The notes: generated from the sequence alone by a model not told the origin. 64,000 nucleotides of DNA from Anaspis maculata (GCA_949128115.1 OX421966.1:59207416-59271415); one strand, 5' to 3'; shown: positions 1 through 10,959, counted from the first letter of the stretch. Made by a program: numbers and translations.

Positions 1-704
1 CAAGTCGAACAATGTGTTATTTAAAAAGTTCAGGTAGTGTTCGCCATTCAGTCTAGGAGGTAAAATGCAAGGGCCAATAAGAAAATCATCCGCAATTTCT
101 CCCCATACGTTCAGCGAGAACCTGTTTTGAAAATGGGATTCGCGAAACGCATGAGGGTTTTCTCGGGACCAGACATGGGTGTTATGGACGTTGAAAATGC
201 CTTCACGGGTGGAAATAGCTTCATCGGTGAATAACACCGACCGCAAAAAGTCGGGCCGAATTTCCATTTGAGTCAGGAGCCACTGACAAAACTCCACTCT
301 TCGGGGCGGATCGTCAGGACCCAAAGCCTGCACACGTTGTACATGGTAGGGGTGCAGTTCTTCCTTGCGAAGAGCACGACCAACTGATGATTTGGACACG
401 CCAAACTGCGTAGCAAGCCTCCGAACACTGGTTCCCGGACGGTTCTCAACAGCTTCCAAAATGTCCGGAATTACATTTATGATAATTTCGTCTTGATGAC
501 GCCCCCAAAAAATTTTAGATTTGGGTTGAATTTGCCGGACTCACGTAAATCATTGCAAATTTTGGCAAAAGTTGCAGGTGCGGGAGCTCGCCGATTCGGA
601 AATCGCTTTTATTGGTACAATCGGCGAGCTCTTTGGCTGTTCCCATCGACCTTACCGTACAACATAATCATATCAGTTCGTTTGATATTCCTGTATGGCT
701 CCAT
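1..704 (-). pseudogene. DUF4817/DDE-type transposase, broken and cut by the window edge
   Basis: A cut-and-paste DNA transposase of the insect family annotated as DUF4817 plus DDE endonuclease. Read from an ATG at 704, the first ~65 codons give the N-terminal DUF4817-like region with the phrase LYGKVDGNSQRARRLYQ, then an in-frame TAA in place of the usual acidic residue. A +1 frame change lies near the G-run at about 500-505. From about 499 to base 1 the frame is fully open (~166 codons): a helix-turn-helix part (TSVRRLATQFGVSKSSVGRA), then the start of the DDE core with FTDEA near 222, HVWSRENPH, FSLNVWGEIADD and LIGPCILPPRLNGEHYLNFL. The first catalytic Asp is the D of FTDEA; later acidic residues lie outside the window. 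One stop and one frameshift make this copy inactive but fairly recent. Family call is firm; the exact superfamily (mariner-like) is inference. Confidence 0.88.
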
Positions 705-759
705 TTTTTTTAACTTTTCTGACTGTTCGAAACTTTGACAGTACCTACCTACCTAACTA

Positions 760-2318
760 TAGTCTTATTTCAGCGAGGTAACCATTTATGACCGGTTATG
801 ATGCTCCGGTTATTGATGGTTGACGTATGCTGTCGGTGATTTTTTTACATTTGACAAATCTCGCTAAAACGGAGCGGTCATCATCTCTGGTTATCATCAG
901 TGGTGTCGAAATTGGAAATTTCTTGGGTATTCTGTAAAAATTCGTAGATAATGCTAAATTACAATAATTAGACTCGTAGCGAAACAGACAATAACCTGCT
1001 TCAAGCTCCATTTATACTTTTATGCTGGGTGCTGCTAGATATTCAACAGAGTTTAAAACATAAAATATATTGAAAATAGATATAAAATCAATGATGGTGT
1101 GATATATTCTAAAATTTCCAATTTTCAGCCAGGGATCCCTTTTTCTATCTTCCAACTGCTATGGCTGCACCATCTTCATATCCAATCAGGTCGTCACATC
1201 CTCTCCATTGTTGTCTAGCTCCTCATATGCACATGTTGGAAGCCCGGATGACGGCAAAGGCGATTCGCGCTCTCAACCAAGATCTTGGAGAGTATTTTGA
1301 GGTCTTCACTCTTCCCCATCGGTCCGCAAATTTTTCTGCCATAACTTTTTTTCAACTTTGCGATGTCCATTCTTGTACTTTGTCTTTCACAAATTGCTTC
1401 TTTCCATCCTCGTCTCCTGCATATACCCAAGAAACCGTTGTCTTTTCACTATTTTGATTTTTGACCCCCATGAATATTTTCTTTGCCGCATTCAAGTTTC
1501 CGGGATACACAGTGATCGAGGTACGATTTTTCTTCTTGTGGAAAGTAGCCATGATTTGACCCTTCGATGTTTAATTTGCCCCGCCATTCTCTCAATTTAT
1601 CGTACGGTCCTTGAGCCGACAGTCGTCTGCGTGGTCTGCATAGAGTCGTTCAAGAAGTTGTCGGATATTCTTGGCTGCTTGTTTTATCACGCTGTCGCGT
1701 TGGAGAATGACGCTGATGGAGATTAGGTCTCGCTCTGAAGGTTGATCACCTTTCCATTGGACAAGGGCCTCGATTTCCTCAGCCTAAAGTGTTAAGAACT
1801 GACAAATTTTGCTTCCGTTTGGCAGACCATATTGTCTGCCGTGTGATTGAATGACGTTCTCTCATCTTCTATGCCAGATTTACCGACAGAATTCAAATAT
1901 GAGTGTGCCAAATGCTTGCCTCAGATGTTCACTGCTTGGTGGTTGATTGCCTTGAAAGTTTGATTGATTTGCCGTTAAGGGTGAGCTAGAGCTTCTGCTA
2001 TGAGCTTGGCGAATATGGTGGTGCAGTTCTTTTCTGTTTGAATCTTCTTTTGCAATGTAGACATGGACAATCAATCGTGTCATTCTGTGACTTTTTTTTG
2101 ATGATGCTATCAAAATTCTGATGTATCATTTGCCACCCCATCATTTCAATAACCAACGGCATTAACCATCGACATGACCAGGTTATGAAATCTATAACCG
2201 GTGATAATATCAAAATGGCGACACTTCCTCTACCGCTTATAACCAATCCTCGCTAAAATGTAAAATCTTATAACCAGAGATCACCGGTCATTAATGGTTA
2301 CTCGCTGAAATAAGACTA
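760..2318. mobile_element. TA-flanked inverted-repeat element, ~1.56 kb
   Basis: The left end (gtcttatttcagcgag from 762) is repeated in inverted orientation at the right end, finishing at 2316. TA dinucleotides flank both sides, as expected for a TA target-site duplication. Inverted similarity continues inward (accatttatgaccggt against accggtcattaatggt). The interior carries decayed coding sequence on the minus strand. The layout suggests a non-autonomous DNA element that picked up LINE-like sequence. Confidence 0.75.
1215..2150 (-). pseudogene. Decayed LINE-like N-terminal coding segment with a frameshifted C2H2 finger
   Basis: Several minus-strand open stretches follow one another in shifting frames. 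Around 2070-2000 one frame gives CPCLHCKRRFK and the next gives ELHHHIRQAH; together they show the spacing of a single C2H2 zinc finger split by a one-base shift. Around 1780-1600 an open stretch reads AEEIEALVQWKGDQPSERDL and continues to LKDRTIN before a stop, followed by ERMAGQIKHRR. A finger followed by a Myb-like DNA-binding stretch is the order seen at the N terminus of R2/NeSL-type LINEs. No reverse transcriptase is present here. The stretches at 1552-1352 and 1430-1215 continue the segment but I do not recognise them. LINE origin is inference. Confidence 0.4.
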
Positions 2319-2548
2319 ATGGGAGCAACACCTGCAGTGATAAAGGTACAGCATTATCAAGGCAAAACACCTCGACTACCATACACGACGCAGTGGTGCG
2401 TACCTATTATTTGATTTAATCTTCAAACAATTTTCAATTAAAATAGAGTGGACCGATTTTTATATAATTTTGGATTCAGAATACTTGCACCGAGACCAAT
2501 TTGGGTTTTTTGTTCCCTTAAGTCGTTTCTGGGACACCCTGTAGATCG
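2319..2548. other. Short spacer with one isolated tacagggtg-type terminus
   Basis: No gene is seen. The phrase gggacaccctgta ends near 2543; it is the inverted form of the tacagggtgtcc terminus that bounds many elements in this window. No matching left end was found nearby, so it is probably a solo or truncated end. Confidence 0.4.
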
Positions 2549-2792
2549 ATAAGGTAGTTTTTATGTTTTTAAGTTATAAGGGATTGGAAAGAGAGGTTCC
2601 CAAGGCACACGCACATCTAAGTGTGTACATTGAGAGTTTAAATTAGAATAAATAGTTTCGAAAGAGGGAATTGCGAGTTGATTATTGCGAGTTGCGGTAT
2701 ATCCTGACAGATGAATATTGCAACAGCTTTCAGAAGTGGGATTCATTTAGCAAGTAAGTGACGGCTGGATTAACCCCGCGCGCGAGTGTCTG

Positions 2793-3903
2793 ATGGTGAA
2801 AACAAGAAGCGCCAAGAAGTCTGCATCAGAGTCGGTGCTGGAGGAGTTTGATGGCGACGACGAAACAGCCATCATGAGTGTAGGTGATACGCGAAGTAAC
2901 CCTGCGATGCCGGCGAGTTTCACCGAGGAGAGTTTGGCCGCAGTGTTGGGTTAAATAATGGCGAGCCAGGGGACGCCGCCACCGGCATCAGTGACGCCGA
3001 CAGTGCCGACACCTAGTGCAAACTTGTGTGTCATGCCGGACCTGACGAGAGGGATGCGAGTTTCGACGGTACCTCCAATGGTACAAAGGCGGAGACGTGG
3101 CCGTAGCCGCAGGACTTGAAGTGCATGGCAGCACTTATTCGTGGTCCGATGCGGCGCTTCTCGAGATCGCGCGGCGGCATCTACGAGGTGAAGCTGTGTC
3201 GTGGTACCAATACCACCGCGATACGATCCACAACCTGGCCGATTTCAAGGAGAAGTTCAGGAGGAACTATGGAGACGCTAGGACCAGAACTCAGAAATTT
3301 CTGGCTATGAACGCCAGAGTGCAGAGAAGCGGCGAGTGCGTGGAGGATTATTTCTACGATAAAATGTGCACGTGTAATGAGCTGCAATTAGAATTTTCGG
3401 AAGCAAAGAGGCTTTTACTGGATGGTTTGAGGATGCAGGAGACCGCGAGGATCCTACTTCCTTTTCCACATAGAGGTGGTGAGGAATTTTTGAGGAACCT
3501 CAAGAATGATAAAGAGCTGCAGGTGTCTCGCGCGCCACTGCGGGGCCAGGGAGAGCTCCGAAGCCGGACGACACCGGCCGCGGCAAACAGAGACCCGATT
3601 AGAGTACTGAAAGAAGTCTCTGGTACCGAAGGATTGCGTTGCTACAAATGCGGGTCCAGGGGCCATTATGCAAATTTTTGCCGCGGGGTCACAAAATGTT
3701 TTGCGTGTGGCGGAAACGGGCACATCTCCAGGGACTGCCCCGGGAACCAGCGAGAGCCACCAAGTGATTCAGGCCCGTTGACAAGTCAAGTCAGCGTGGT
3801 GGAGGTGCGTCATAGAGGACAAGCAAACGTGAAATTTTTTAAAGACGCAAATGTGAACGGAGAGGTGAGAATGAATGTGAGAAAGAGGCGGAGAGAGATG
3901 TAA
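2793..3903 (+). pseudogene. gag: Retrotransposon Gag with two zinc knuckles, N-terminal frameshifts
   Basis: Gag binds the element RNA and assembles the particle. The long open part, 3097-3903 (268 codons), has a Retrotrans_gag-type capsid region (HLRGEAVSWYQYH, FKEKFRRNYG, MNARVQ) and two CCHC knuckles at C182-C185-H190-C195 and C201-C204-H209-C214. Upstream, an ATG at 2793 opens a 53-codon stretch ending in TAA at 2952-2954. A second stretch starts at 2958, and a third frame carries the conserved FDGTSN phrase near 3062. The N-terminal part is thus spread over three frames and the gene is broken. The C terminus after the knuckles is short and basic and ends at a stop with no protease fusion. 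Confidence 0.8.
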
Positions 3904-4409
3904 AAAGAGTTGGACGTCGAAGAAATCGAGAGTGAATGTGGGTCAAAAATGTACCAAGTGCCAAGAAACTGTGTTGTGTTGAGAACAACAAAGTGTATAT
4001 CAGTGAGGGTGCGAAAGTCGTGAAGAGGAAAAGAACCCGATGGCTTCCAAAAGTCGACAATGGACTGAGAAACAGAGTGATTTATTGCGGGCATGGAGGG
4101 ATGTTAGATTATGGACCATTCTAGAGTTATTGTGTGTAAATTATGTAGTGTAAAATTTTGTAGATAATAATAATTATGTACCTGAGTTTGAAATTATGTG
4201 AAAAGAAGTATAATTTATTGTGAAATAATTTAGTGTTTGTGTGTATGTACTGTTGTTTGATTTTTTTTGTGTTTTATAGGTTAATGTGATTTTGTGAGTT
4301 TTTGTAACATGAAAATTTAGAGATTTTTGCGAGGTGAGGTTTTTGTCGTAATTAGCTGTATATTTTGTGAGTTCCGAGGCCGGAGCCTGAGTTTTCAGGA
4401 GAGGCCGAA

Positions 4410-4787
4410 TGTAGCATTTATTTCTTTTTTATTTGAGTAGAATATTATTATATAGGGTGTAGGTAGGTTAATCGTGTGTTGGGATGAATGCGTGTCAAGT
4501 GGATGCCATATGTGGTTTTCTGGTGGAGAAGCCAGGCATCCACCGGAAAGGTAGAGAGCAGAGGGTGAGAGATTTCCGTCGGATATTTGCGTGCATGTGT
4601 TTAGAAGAACATAAGTCGAGTAGGTATTTTTCAAGATATAAGGGAAGAGAAGCGTGGGTCGCCGAAGGGATCAGTTGTGTGGTGTGTATATTGCGAGTTG
4701 AATTAGAATAAGGAGTTTTTAAAAAGGGAATTACGAGTTGATTATATTTATTGAGAGTTGCGGTATCCTGACAATAATATTGAAACA
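4410..4787 (+). repeat. Right LTR of the gag-only element
   Basis: It begins TGTAGC directly after the purine-rich aggagaggccgaa and ends about 4787 in TGAAACA, the TG...CA form of an LTR. Its last ~170 bp match 2549-2725 imperfectly. Boundaries are by eye, good to a few bases on the left and about ten on the right. Confidence 0.6.
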
Positions 4788-5110
4788 GGTATTTCAATCA
4801 TCTTAAGGTGATGCAATTTTTTTTTTTTGGAATTTCACTAATTCTAGAGTTTTTAGAGGGTTGCAGCTACTAGCGCGACCGACAGTTGGTGGAGCCTTGA
4901 CGAGGACTTGTTCGTCCAATAAATACTATGTATGCGAATTATTTGTACTAAATGAAACTTTTCGTGTGGACACCCAGTATACTGACTCGGTTAATATAAG
5001 GGCCGCGGCGGCTCCTGCTCCCCCGTTGCATTATCCTTCCGTCACTGCTCCCATCCCACTGGATCATCCTGATATTCCTGATGCCTTCCCGGTCCTGGTG
5101 TTAATTTTTT

Positions 5111-5160
5111 CGCGCACTTTTCCAAACGGGGAGGCGCTTATGTCCTCGCTTTGTCCGTCC
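5111..5160 (-). repeat. LINE/SINE tail fragment, reverse orientation
   Basis: The stretch gcgcacttttccaaacgggg followed by tgtcctcgctttgtccgtcc is the reverse complement of the tail at about 9885-9940. It is a short 3' fragment of the same retroposon family. The surrounding 4788-5479 shows nothing else I recognise; an open frame at 4861-5181 crosses this repeat and is not a gene. Confidence 0.55.
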
Positions 5161-5479
5161 GGCGCGAAAATTACAACATAATTGACCAAAGATCTAAAGA
5201 GCCACCGCCAGCGGGCCGTAATTCATCCAACAGTTTAATCAAATTGAAATCTGTATGCACTGAACATAATAATATTACGAGTTTTCCTCTGTAGTACAAT
5301 TTTGCGTTGCAGGAATACCCCAACCGAAATTTAAACTCAATATGAAGCTATTTTATGAACCAAAGTGCTCTCCATCAACTATTAACTATATTATTCATGA
5401 GTTGCGCAAAATGTTCTACAGTAATTAATCAAACCAATACCTATAACCGAGTTCAACGAATTATATAGCTAACTAACAT

Positions 5480-5980
5480 TAACTACGTTTCCATGGAGAA
5501 TTGAAATCGATTTGAAAACGGTATCGGGATTGAATACGGAAGTGTTCACATGAGTGGTTCGAACTCGGTATTCAAATCGATTTGAATTCTGTTTACATAT
5601 CTGTCATGTAAGTCTAACCCTAACCTAAAACTATCCCAACCTAAACGTATGAAAGAAAGTGCAAGTACTCTGCAAACTGCAAGTGTGCAGAAGGCAGAAG
5701 TGCAGACAACAGGTGCAAGTATGAATGCGACCCTCGATGCGACCAGAACAGCGGTTTTACTCATTGCTATGTATCAGTTTCTGTTTGTTGATGTTTCGAT
5801 CCAATCCGATTGGGTTTCCATTAGTATTATTTCGATCCGATCCCGATGCGATCCCAGAATTTGCCTAATCGACCTTGAGACTCAAATCGATTTGAATACG
5901 ATGCTGCAAGCGTTTACATGCAGTTTTCAATCCCGATACCGTTTTCAAATCGATTTCAATACTCCATGGAAACGTAGTAA
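5480..5980. mobile_element. MITE with ~65-bp inverted ends and TAA target duplication
   Basis: The left end ctacgtttccatggag (from 5483), followed by gaaatcgatttgaaaacggt, is repeated inverted at the right end, finishing at 5977. TAA flanks both sides (5480-5482 and 5978-5980). A 3-bp TWA duplication is typical of PIF/Harbinger elements, so this is probably a Harbinger-derived MITE. No transposase is present; the 114-codon frame at 5649-5993 runs through the right terminal repeat and is not a gene. Confidence 0.75.
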
Positions 5981-6149
5981 TTATGAAGTGTAATTAAATT
6001 AGGGCATGGCATACGTTTGTTTCGGAACAGTAATCAAATAAAAAAGTTATTTGTTCCAAAACTGTTGCTCCTAGAAAGAAATCAAGGGCGCAGTTTGGAA
6101 CAAGTCGCGGGCATGCATTTTTAATTTTAAAAGCTGAGTGCAGTGTTTT

Positions 6150-6334
6150 TAATAATAATAATGTTAACTATGTATGGATGAGAAAAATAATGCCCATGAC
6201 CACCCTTGAGGACATCAGCTAACCACTAAAAAAAGTTTCAGGGCTCTAGCTTCATTCCCCGAGGAGTTCAACTTCTCAACAGACAGACGGACAGACAGAC
6301 AAACCGGCCATATAAGCGTTGCGCTAAAAATTTA
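6150..6334 (+). repeat. LINE/SINE 3' tail with GACA/GACG repeats, copy 1
   Basis: It shares with 8640-8825 the phrases tatggat, aatgcccat, ccaccctt, gacatcagcta, ccccgaggag, and then cagacagac repeats ending aaaccggccatataagcg. It is a truncated retroposon tail that lies directly against the next MITE. Confidence 0.6.
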
Positions 6335-6339
6335 CCCGT

Positions 6340-6729
6340 CTATTCGCTCCGTGCACGACGACAGCGTCACCTAGCGTACGCAACTTTGTAGGCGCAAAAC
6401 GTCACTCATGTCATAAATTACAGATGGCTGAACTGTCATAAATGGCAGATCGCTGGCCTGGACTGTCATTATTTTGTGGTTAAGTGCTTTGTCAATATAG
6501 ACTTGGTCATTGACAAATTGTCAGTCAACCACGTGGCATCTGTTGTGACCCATGGTTGTCAATTATTTCAATTATTTCCACGGTCAAATTGACATCAATG
6601 ACATCAAACATCAGAAGATTGACAGCCCAATCATGCAGCGCCGAGCCATCAATGTTGCTTTTTTTGTCCACATAAAGCGCTGTGATCGGTTTCGTTATCC
6701 CCATTCTGTACTTCGCACGGGGCGAATAG
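6340..6729. mobile_element. TA-flanked MITE, TIR ttcgcc(c/t)cgtgc, copy 1
   Basis: The left end ttcgctccgtgc at 6343 is inverted as gcacggggcgaa, ending at 6726, with TA on both sides. A second, highly similar copy lies at 57869-58256. The two copies share an apparent ORF in the same place, but that reflects copying of the repeat and not a gene. Non-autonomous, with no coding capacity. Confidence 0.85.
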
Positions 6730-6829
6730 CCGCTGGTATTCCACGAACAGGGTGGAATCTTTTTTTTTAATATTCTTCTCTTGATGGAATCAATGCAGAC
6801 AAAAACCTTCCCCGGCTCTCTTGCAAGTC

Positions 6830-6985
6830 TATCAGGGCTATTCTGTATGGATATTGACTTGAGTCAACATTGACAGTGTGACACTAAATTGACATTTTCC
6901 ATTGTGTTTCATTATTAGAATGACAATTTAGTGTCACAATATCAATGTTGAGTTGAGTCAATATCCATACAGAATAGCCCTGTAT
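6830..6985. mobile_element. 150-bp fold-back element (cagggctattctgtatgg)
   Basis: The left arm from 6833 (cagggctattctgtatgg, atattgac) is almost perfectly inverted at the right end, finishing at 6982. TAT occurs on both flanks. The two halves pair over nearly the full length, so a transcript would form one long hairpin. Confidence 0.8.
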
Positions 6986-6988
6986 ATC

Positions 6989-7123
6989 TACCGGGTGTTT
7001 ATAAATGTCTGTGATCGCATCGCCTTTGGAATCCGCTTTCGATCACAACAATTGCGCCTGTTACTGCGTTTTTCGGCCTGACCCATGCCTGCCGCGATCA
7101 CAGATTCTTATAAACACCCCGTA
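6989..7123. mobile_element. TA-flanked MITE, TIR c(c/g)gggtgtttataa
   Basis: The left end ccgggtgtttataa followed by tctgtgatcgc is inverted at the right as gcgatcacaga, ttataaacaccccg. TA flanks both ends. It lies only a few bases from the previous fold-back element. Confidence 0.75.
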
Positions 7124-8274
7124 TAATCTCCCTTTCAATATTATGGCGGTATGTCGGTAAAATCACTACAATCTGGAAAAAAATTCCGACCAAAGCTTTT
7201 ATGGTGTCAAACTCTTCTTTAGGTCGGTAGGTATCTACTACGGAGTTTCCGCCTAAAAACGAGTTGTGCTGATTCCTCTACATCTGCGCAAAGGTAAAGG
7301 ATGTCTTAAAGGTGCAAAAAGACCTTGTAGGTACTTTTTCGTTATATTTGCCTAAATGCAAACTTGCATCTCTCACGCAAACATTGGAAGCATTTGTCAG
7401 CATTTCTGTGCCAGTCGTACTATACTCTTACTGTTGAAAAATAGTAGTTCATACACCAAGGGACTAAAGTGAGTTTTTATTCCCGCAGGTGAAATTTGAT
7501 GCCCGAGAGGGCCCGAGGTGAGGTATCAAAAGTGAAAACAAAGACGTGAGAAACGCAACGCAAACGAACGTTTTCACTCAACCAGGCAGTGAAGGAAGGG
7601 TCAAATTGGTAACAGCTTCAATCAGCCAGATCCGTCAATAGTTAAGAAGACGTACTTGGTATCCATGATATTTATCAATTTTTTTATTTAATTGACTTAT
7701 TAAATCCCCCCTCCAAAAGTAGATGGAAAATAAATGATACATCATCTACCTGTTAGGAGCTGGACTCAATTATTAAGTATAGATAGTAATTGTGAATCGA
7801 TTTCCTTCCAATCGGCGAAGACATCATTACCATACCATATTCGACAACAGTTTCCACAATGTTCCAAACAGGAAATTATCAAAGCACGGAGTAAAGATAG
7901 AAAGTAAGTTATTCCGGAAAAGGGATCTCAGGGACCGACCATTCAGAATGATGGTCATCACCGGATTTCGAGTCTTTCCAAATTTTATAAAGCGTAATTG
8001 CCACAACCTGTTGCTGTGATGTCACGATGCGTACTACAGAGAGATGCGAGTTTTCCGTGACTGGCATGCATACCAATGTCACAAGCCAGACGGCTATCTC
8101 GGGCGTGTTAAAGCGCTTATCGAGGATCCTTCGGGGCTTAGACAGACACAAACTTTCATTCATTCAAAAGTAAAACAACGGTGTTCCCGCACTGGATCAG
8201 GATCCCGTCAGGCAGGTGATCTTGAAACAAGCGAATATGCCTCATGGGCATGAGGCTCAGTAGCGCACTTCCTT
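7124..8274. other. No gene seen; one isolated MITE end
   Basis: No coding region is supported. At 7455-7472 the phrase accaagggactaaagtga matches the terminal repeat of the fold-back MITE at 55856, but its partner end was not found. Opposed short open frames at 7909-8253 show no recognisable domain. Confidence 0.4.
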
Positions 8275-8768
8275 TTTGGAGGATTAGTGAACGCAAGATG
8301 TTAAGTGATTAGGGTTCTACCGTCTTGGGCAAAAAATTGCAATATGGCGGCCAAAATATCGACAGAATCATGAAATTCGGCTTGAAAATCAAAATGATCG
8401 TACTAGACAAGGGTAAGTTCCAAGTTTCATGAAAATCGTTCCACTAACAAGAGATTTCAATATGGCAGCCAAGATGGCGGCAGAATTATGAAAGCCAACC
8501 TGCCTATTTGGTCCTTGAGGACCTAAGCTATCCACCGGATAAAGTTCAATCTTCAAGGGCTGTAGCTTTATTTCCCGAGGAGAAGTTCAACTTCATCGAA
8601 GTGCACAGGAGATCTCTGTTTTTTGAGAATAATGATAACGATGTATGGATAACAAAAATAGTGCCCATTGGCCACCCTTGGGGACATCAGCTATTAATCG
8701 GAAAAAAGTTCCAAGACTCTTGTTTCAATTCTCGAGGAGTACAGCGTCTTAATTTCTGCACGGACTTG

Positions 8769-8811
<43 letters not shown>

Positions 8812-8830
8812 CGGCCACATAAGCGTCATT
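8275..8830 (+). repeat. LINE/SINE 3' region ending in a GACA microsatellite, copy 2
   Basis: The segment carries repeated phrases such as aatatggcggccaa and aatatggcagccaagatggc, then ccaccctt, gacatcagct, tcgaggagtaca, an almost pure (GACA)n run at about 8769-8808, and aaaccggccacataagcg. The last ~190 bp match copy 1 at 6150-6334. Variable GACA tails suggest a non-LTR retroposon 3' end. The 104-codon frame at 8508-8822 reads through the microsatellite and is not a gene. Confidence 0.6.
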
Positions 8831-9089
8831 CTGTTACTTATATAAAAAAATGTTTTCCAACTGATTTCGACCTCCTGAACACTAATATCGTGTTCACTTT
8901 TGAATTGGAACATTTCTTTTTTATCGAAAAACCGAAAAAATGGTAGCTTTGTCACATGATTTTTAGTGATACCTACCTACTTTTTTTTTGTTATTGAGCG
9001 AACATCTTTCGTAATTTGAGTGCCATTATCCTTCAGGTACCTAGTATTGACTATTTCAAAATGTTCAATTACTATTTCGGCACGTCTGA

Positions 9090-9945
9090 TTTTAAATTTG
9101 TAGGGTCGTGTAATATGCGCCGAGCCGTGGCTTTGCGGTCGTTTTCAAAAATTGATAACAATTGACCCAACGGTCGGATCGAAGTGGGGTTTTTGTCAAA
9201 AGAAAGTTCAAATTGTTCTCTAAATATAATGCAGTGATGTATTTCATTAAGAAATTGTAGTTGCCTGCATATCGCAACTTTCTACATCTTACCGCGAATG
9301 CCAGCACTTGATCGGCGAAGCCGCCCTACACCAAAATGTTATTTTTGTAATTGTTCATGATTATTTCGGCAAAATTTTTCTTGATTCGCGTACCAAGGCC
9401 ATGAGCTACCCATTCGAGTTGAAATATTTTCTGTATTGAATTTCGTTTTGTTCGGAGGAAAGGATATCAAGCACCAGCAAGCAACGAATAAATCATTTGC
9501 GGCCGAGCCGTAGTTTCGGAGTCATTTTCAAAAATTAATAACTACTAATCGGCACCTCGCACCGATGTGAAATTTTCATTAAAATAAAGTTCAAATCATT
9601 CTCTAAATATAACTCCGCATATGTATTATGGTAAAATGATAAGATCGGGTACTTCCTCGCATGTGATAACTTTCGAGATCAGGCCGGCTTCTGAAATGCA
9701 GCATTCAACGGCGATGCCGCGTCACACTAAATTGTTATTATTGTCATTGTTTATTATTATTTCGTCAAGATTTTTCTTGGTTCGGGATACAAGGTCATGA
9801 GCTACCCAATGGAGTAAAATTTTTTCGCAAAAACCTTTTCGTCTAGGACTAGATGCTGTGACGGACGGACGGACGGACGGACGGACGGACGGACAAAGCG
9901 AGGACAAAAGCGCCTTCCCGTTTGGAGAAGTGCGCTAAAAAAGAG
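9090..9945 (+). repeat. Two diverged ~380-bp direct repeats ending in (GGAC)n
   Basis: Unit 1 (about 9115-9420) and unit 2 (about 9495-9815) share in the same order gccgagccgt, ttttcaaaaatt, gataac or ataact, aaagttcaaat, ttctctaaatataa, a gcgatgccgc or gcgaagccgc phrase, and atgagctaccca. Unit 2 continues into (ACGG)n at 9861-9894 and the tail aaagcgaggacaaaagcgcc, which also occurs inverted at 5111-5160. This is the 3' end of a non-LTR retroposon with an internal duplication. Confidence 0.6.
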
Positions 9946-10643
9946 CCGCTAGAAACAGCGTCCTTTCTTGTCTCCGACTTTCTACGTATTTGTTCTTATA
10001 CTTTATTGAAACCAAACACCAAAAGTGGTAATTGATTATCGTAAAGAAGGACTGCAACAAGTGGTTTATATTTCGGTATCTATAACACTTTATCACTCTA
10101 TTGTTGACCGCTAAATTCTGGACCGTTGTCGCTAACCATTTCGATCGGTCAAGGGTAGGTCGGACGGGCGTCAAGACTGCGGGATATCCATATCCACTTG
10201 CAGGAATGGAAATGATATAGGAAAGAACTGGAGAATTTCTCTTTGCGGTGAAGGCTTAGGTAACACTGAGAGACGAAATTACTGAAATTAGGCCTTGTAC
10301 ACAGCTGATGTCCAGTGTCCGTCTAGCTTTGCAGCGTCGCTCAAGCTGTTAAAATGCAGCGTGCCCTACGCGGTGGAAGCAAATTTGATTATGTTACAAA
10401 GTGTGCAGAATGTATAGTGAGTAACACCCTACCAGGAATCAAATTCCATGTCATCCCTAACGCACAACATGAATTTCTGCACAGAACTCAGCAAAGTGCA
10501 AATATCAAATGAAAATATCAATGTGTATGCGTGTATAAATTGAGGGTGTATAAATAGGGTAAATATACTACTACCAACCTAAAAAGTCCAAGGAAAGCTT
10601 CACTTTCCACCGCAGCGTTACTTGTCATGCACACAACCCATGG
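9946..10643. other. No feature seen
   Basis: I find no convincing ORF, inverted pair or repeat copy in this stretch. Confidence 0.4.
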
Positions 10644-10757
10644 TATAGGCTGTCTGATTTCTACATGACTCGAGTTGGCTGTGTTTCTGGTCGCCATCGG
10701 CCGATCGCGGCCTGAATCGCAGCCCACTAGAATCATGTAGAAATCAGACAGCCTATA
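10644..10757. mobile_element. Fold-back MITE with gattctagt-type terminal repeat
   Basis: The left arm tataggctgtctgatttcta, catga, pairs with the right arm tagaaatcagacagcctata. The inner part of the right arm reads cccactagaatcatg. The inner motif (ga)ttctagtgggctg also occurs in the elements at 26294 and 54127, so the three probably share a family. Confidence 0.7.
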
Positions 10758-10959
10758 GGCAATTCATGTTTGAGAAGGGATGCATTTCATCTCTTACTGC
10801 GATAGAGACTAGCTTGTAAAATTGGTTCTAGGACCAATCCTTGGAGCCAGTCGTACATAAGGTATTTTATGTAGCACGGGTCTCTGCAGGAAAAAATTGA
10901 AAGTTCAATTTCAAACAATTCCTCGTATTATAATCGCAACAGTAGCCGTAAATAGAGAG

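Larger units (their letters stand above)
2549..4787 (+). mobile_element. Gag-only LTR retrotransposon (Ty3/Gypsy-like), old
   Basis: Two related but diverged terminal segments flank a gag region. The right one, about 4410-4787, begins TGTAGC after a purine-rich run and ends near TGAAACA. The left one, about 2549-2725, matches only the last half of the right one (attgcgagttgat, gagttgcggtat, cctgaca), so the left LTR has lost its 5' part. Between the gag stop at 3903 and the right LTR there is about 500 bp of T/G-rich sequence with no protease, reverse transcriptase or integrase. The element is therefore non-autonomous, and its LTR divergence shows it is old. Confidence 0.7.

Noticed and set aside
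6552..6770. ORF conserved with 58080-58271
   Set aside because: Similarity reflects two copies of a non-coding MITE; the frames extend past or stop at unrelated flanks.
8769..9894. GACA and GGAC runs as CRISPR-like or regulatory arrays
   Set aside because: They are simple tetranucleotide microsatellites without spacers, at the ends of retroposon tails.
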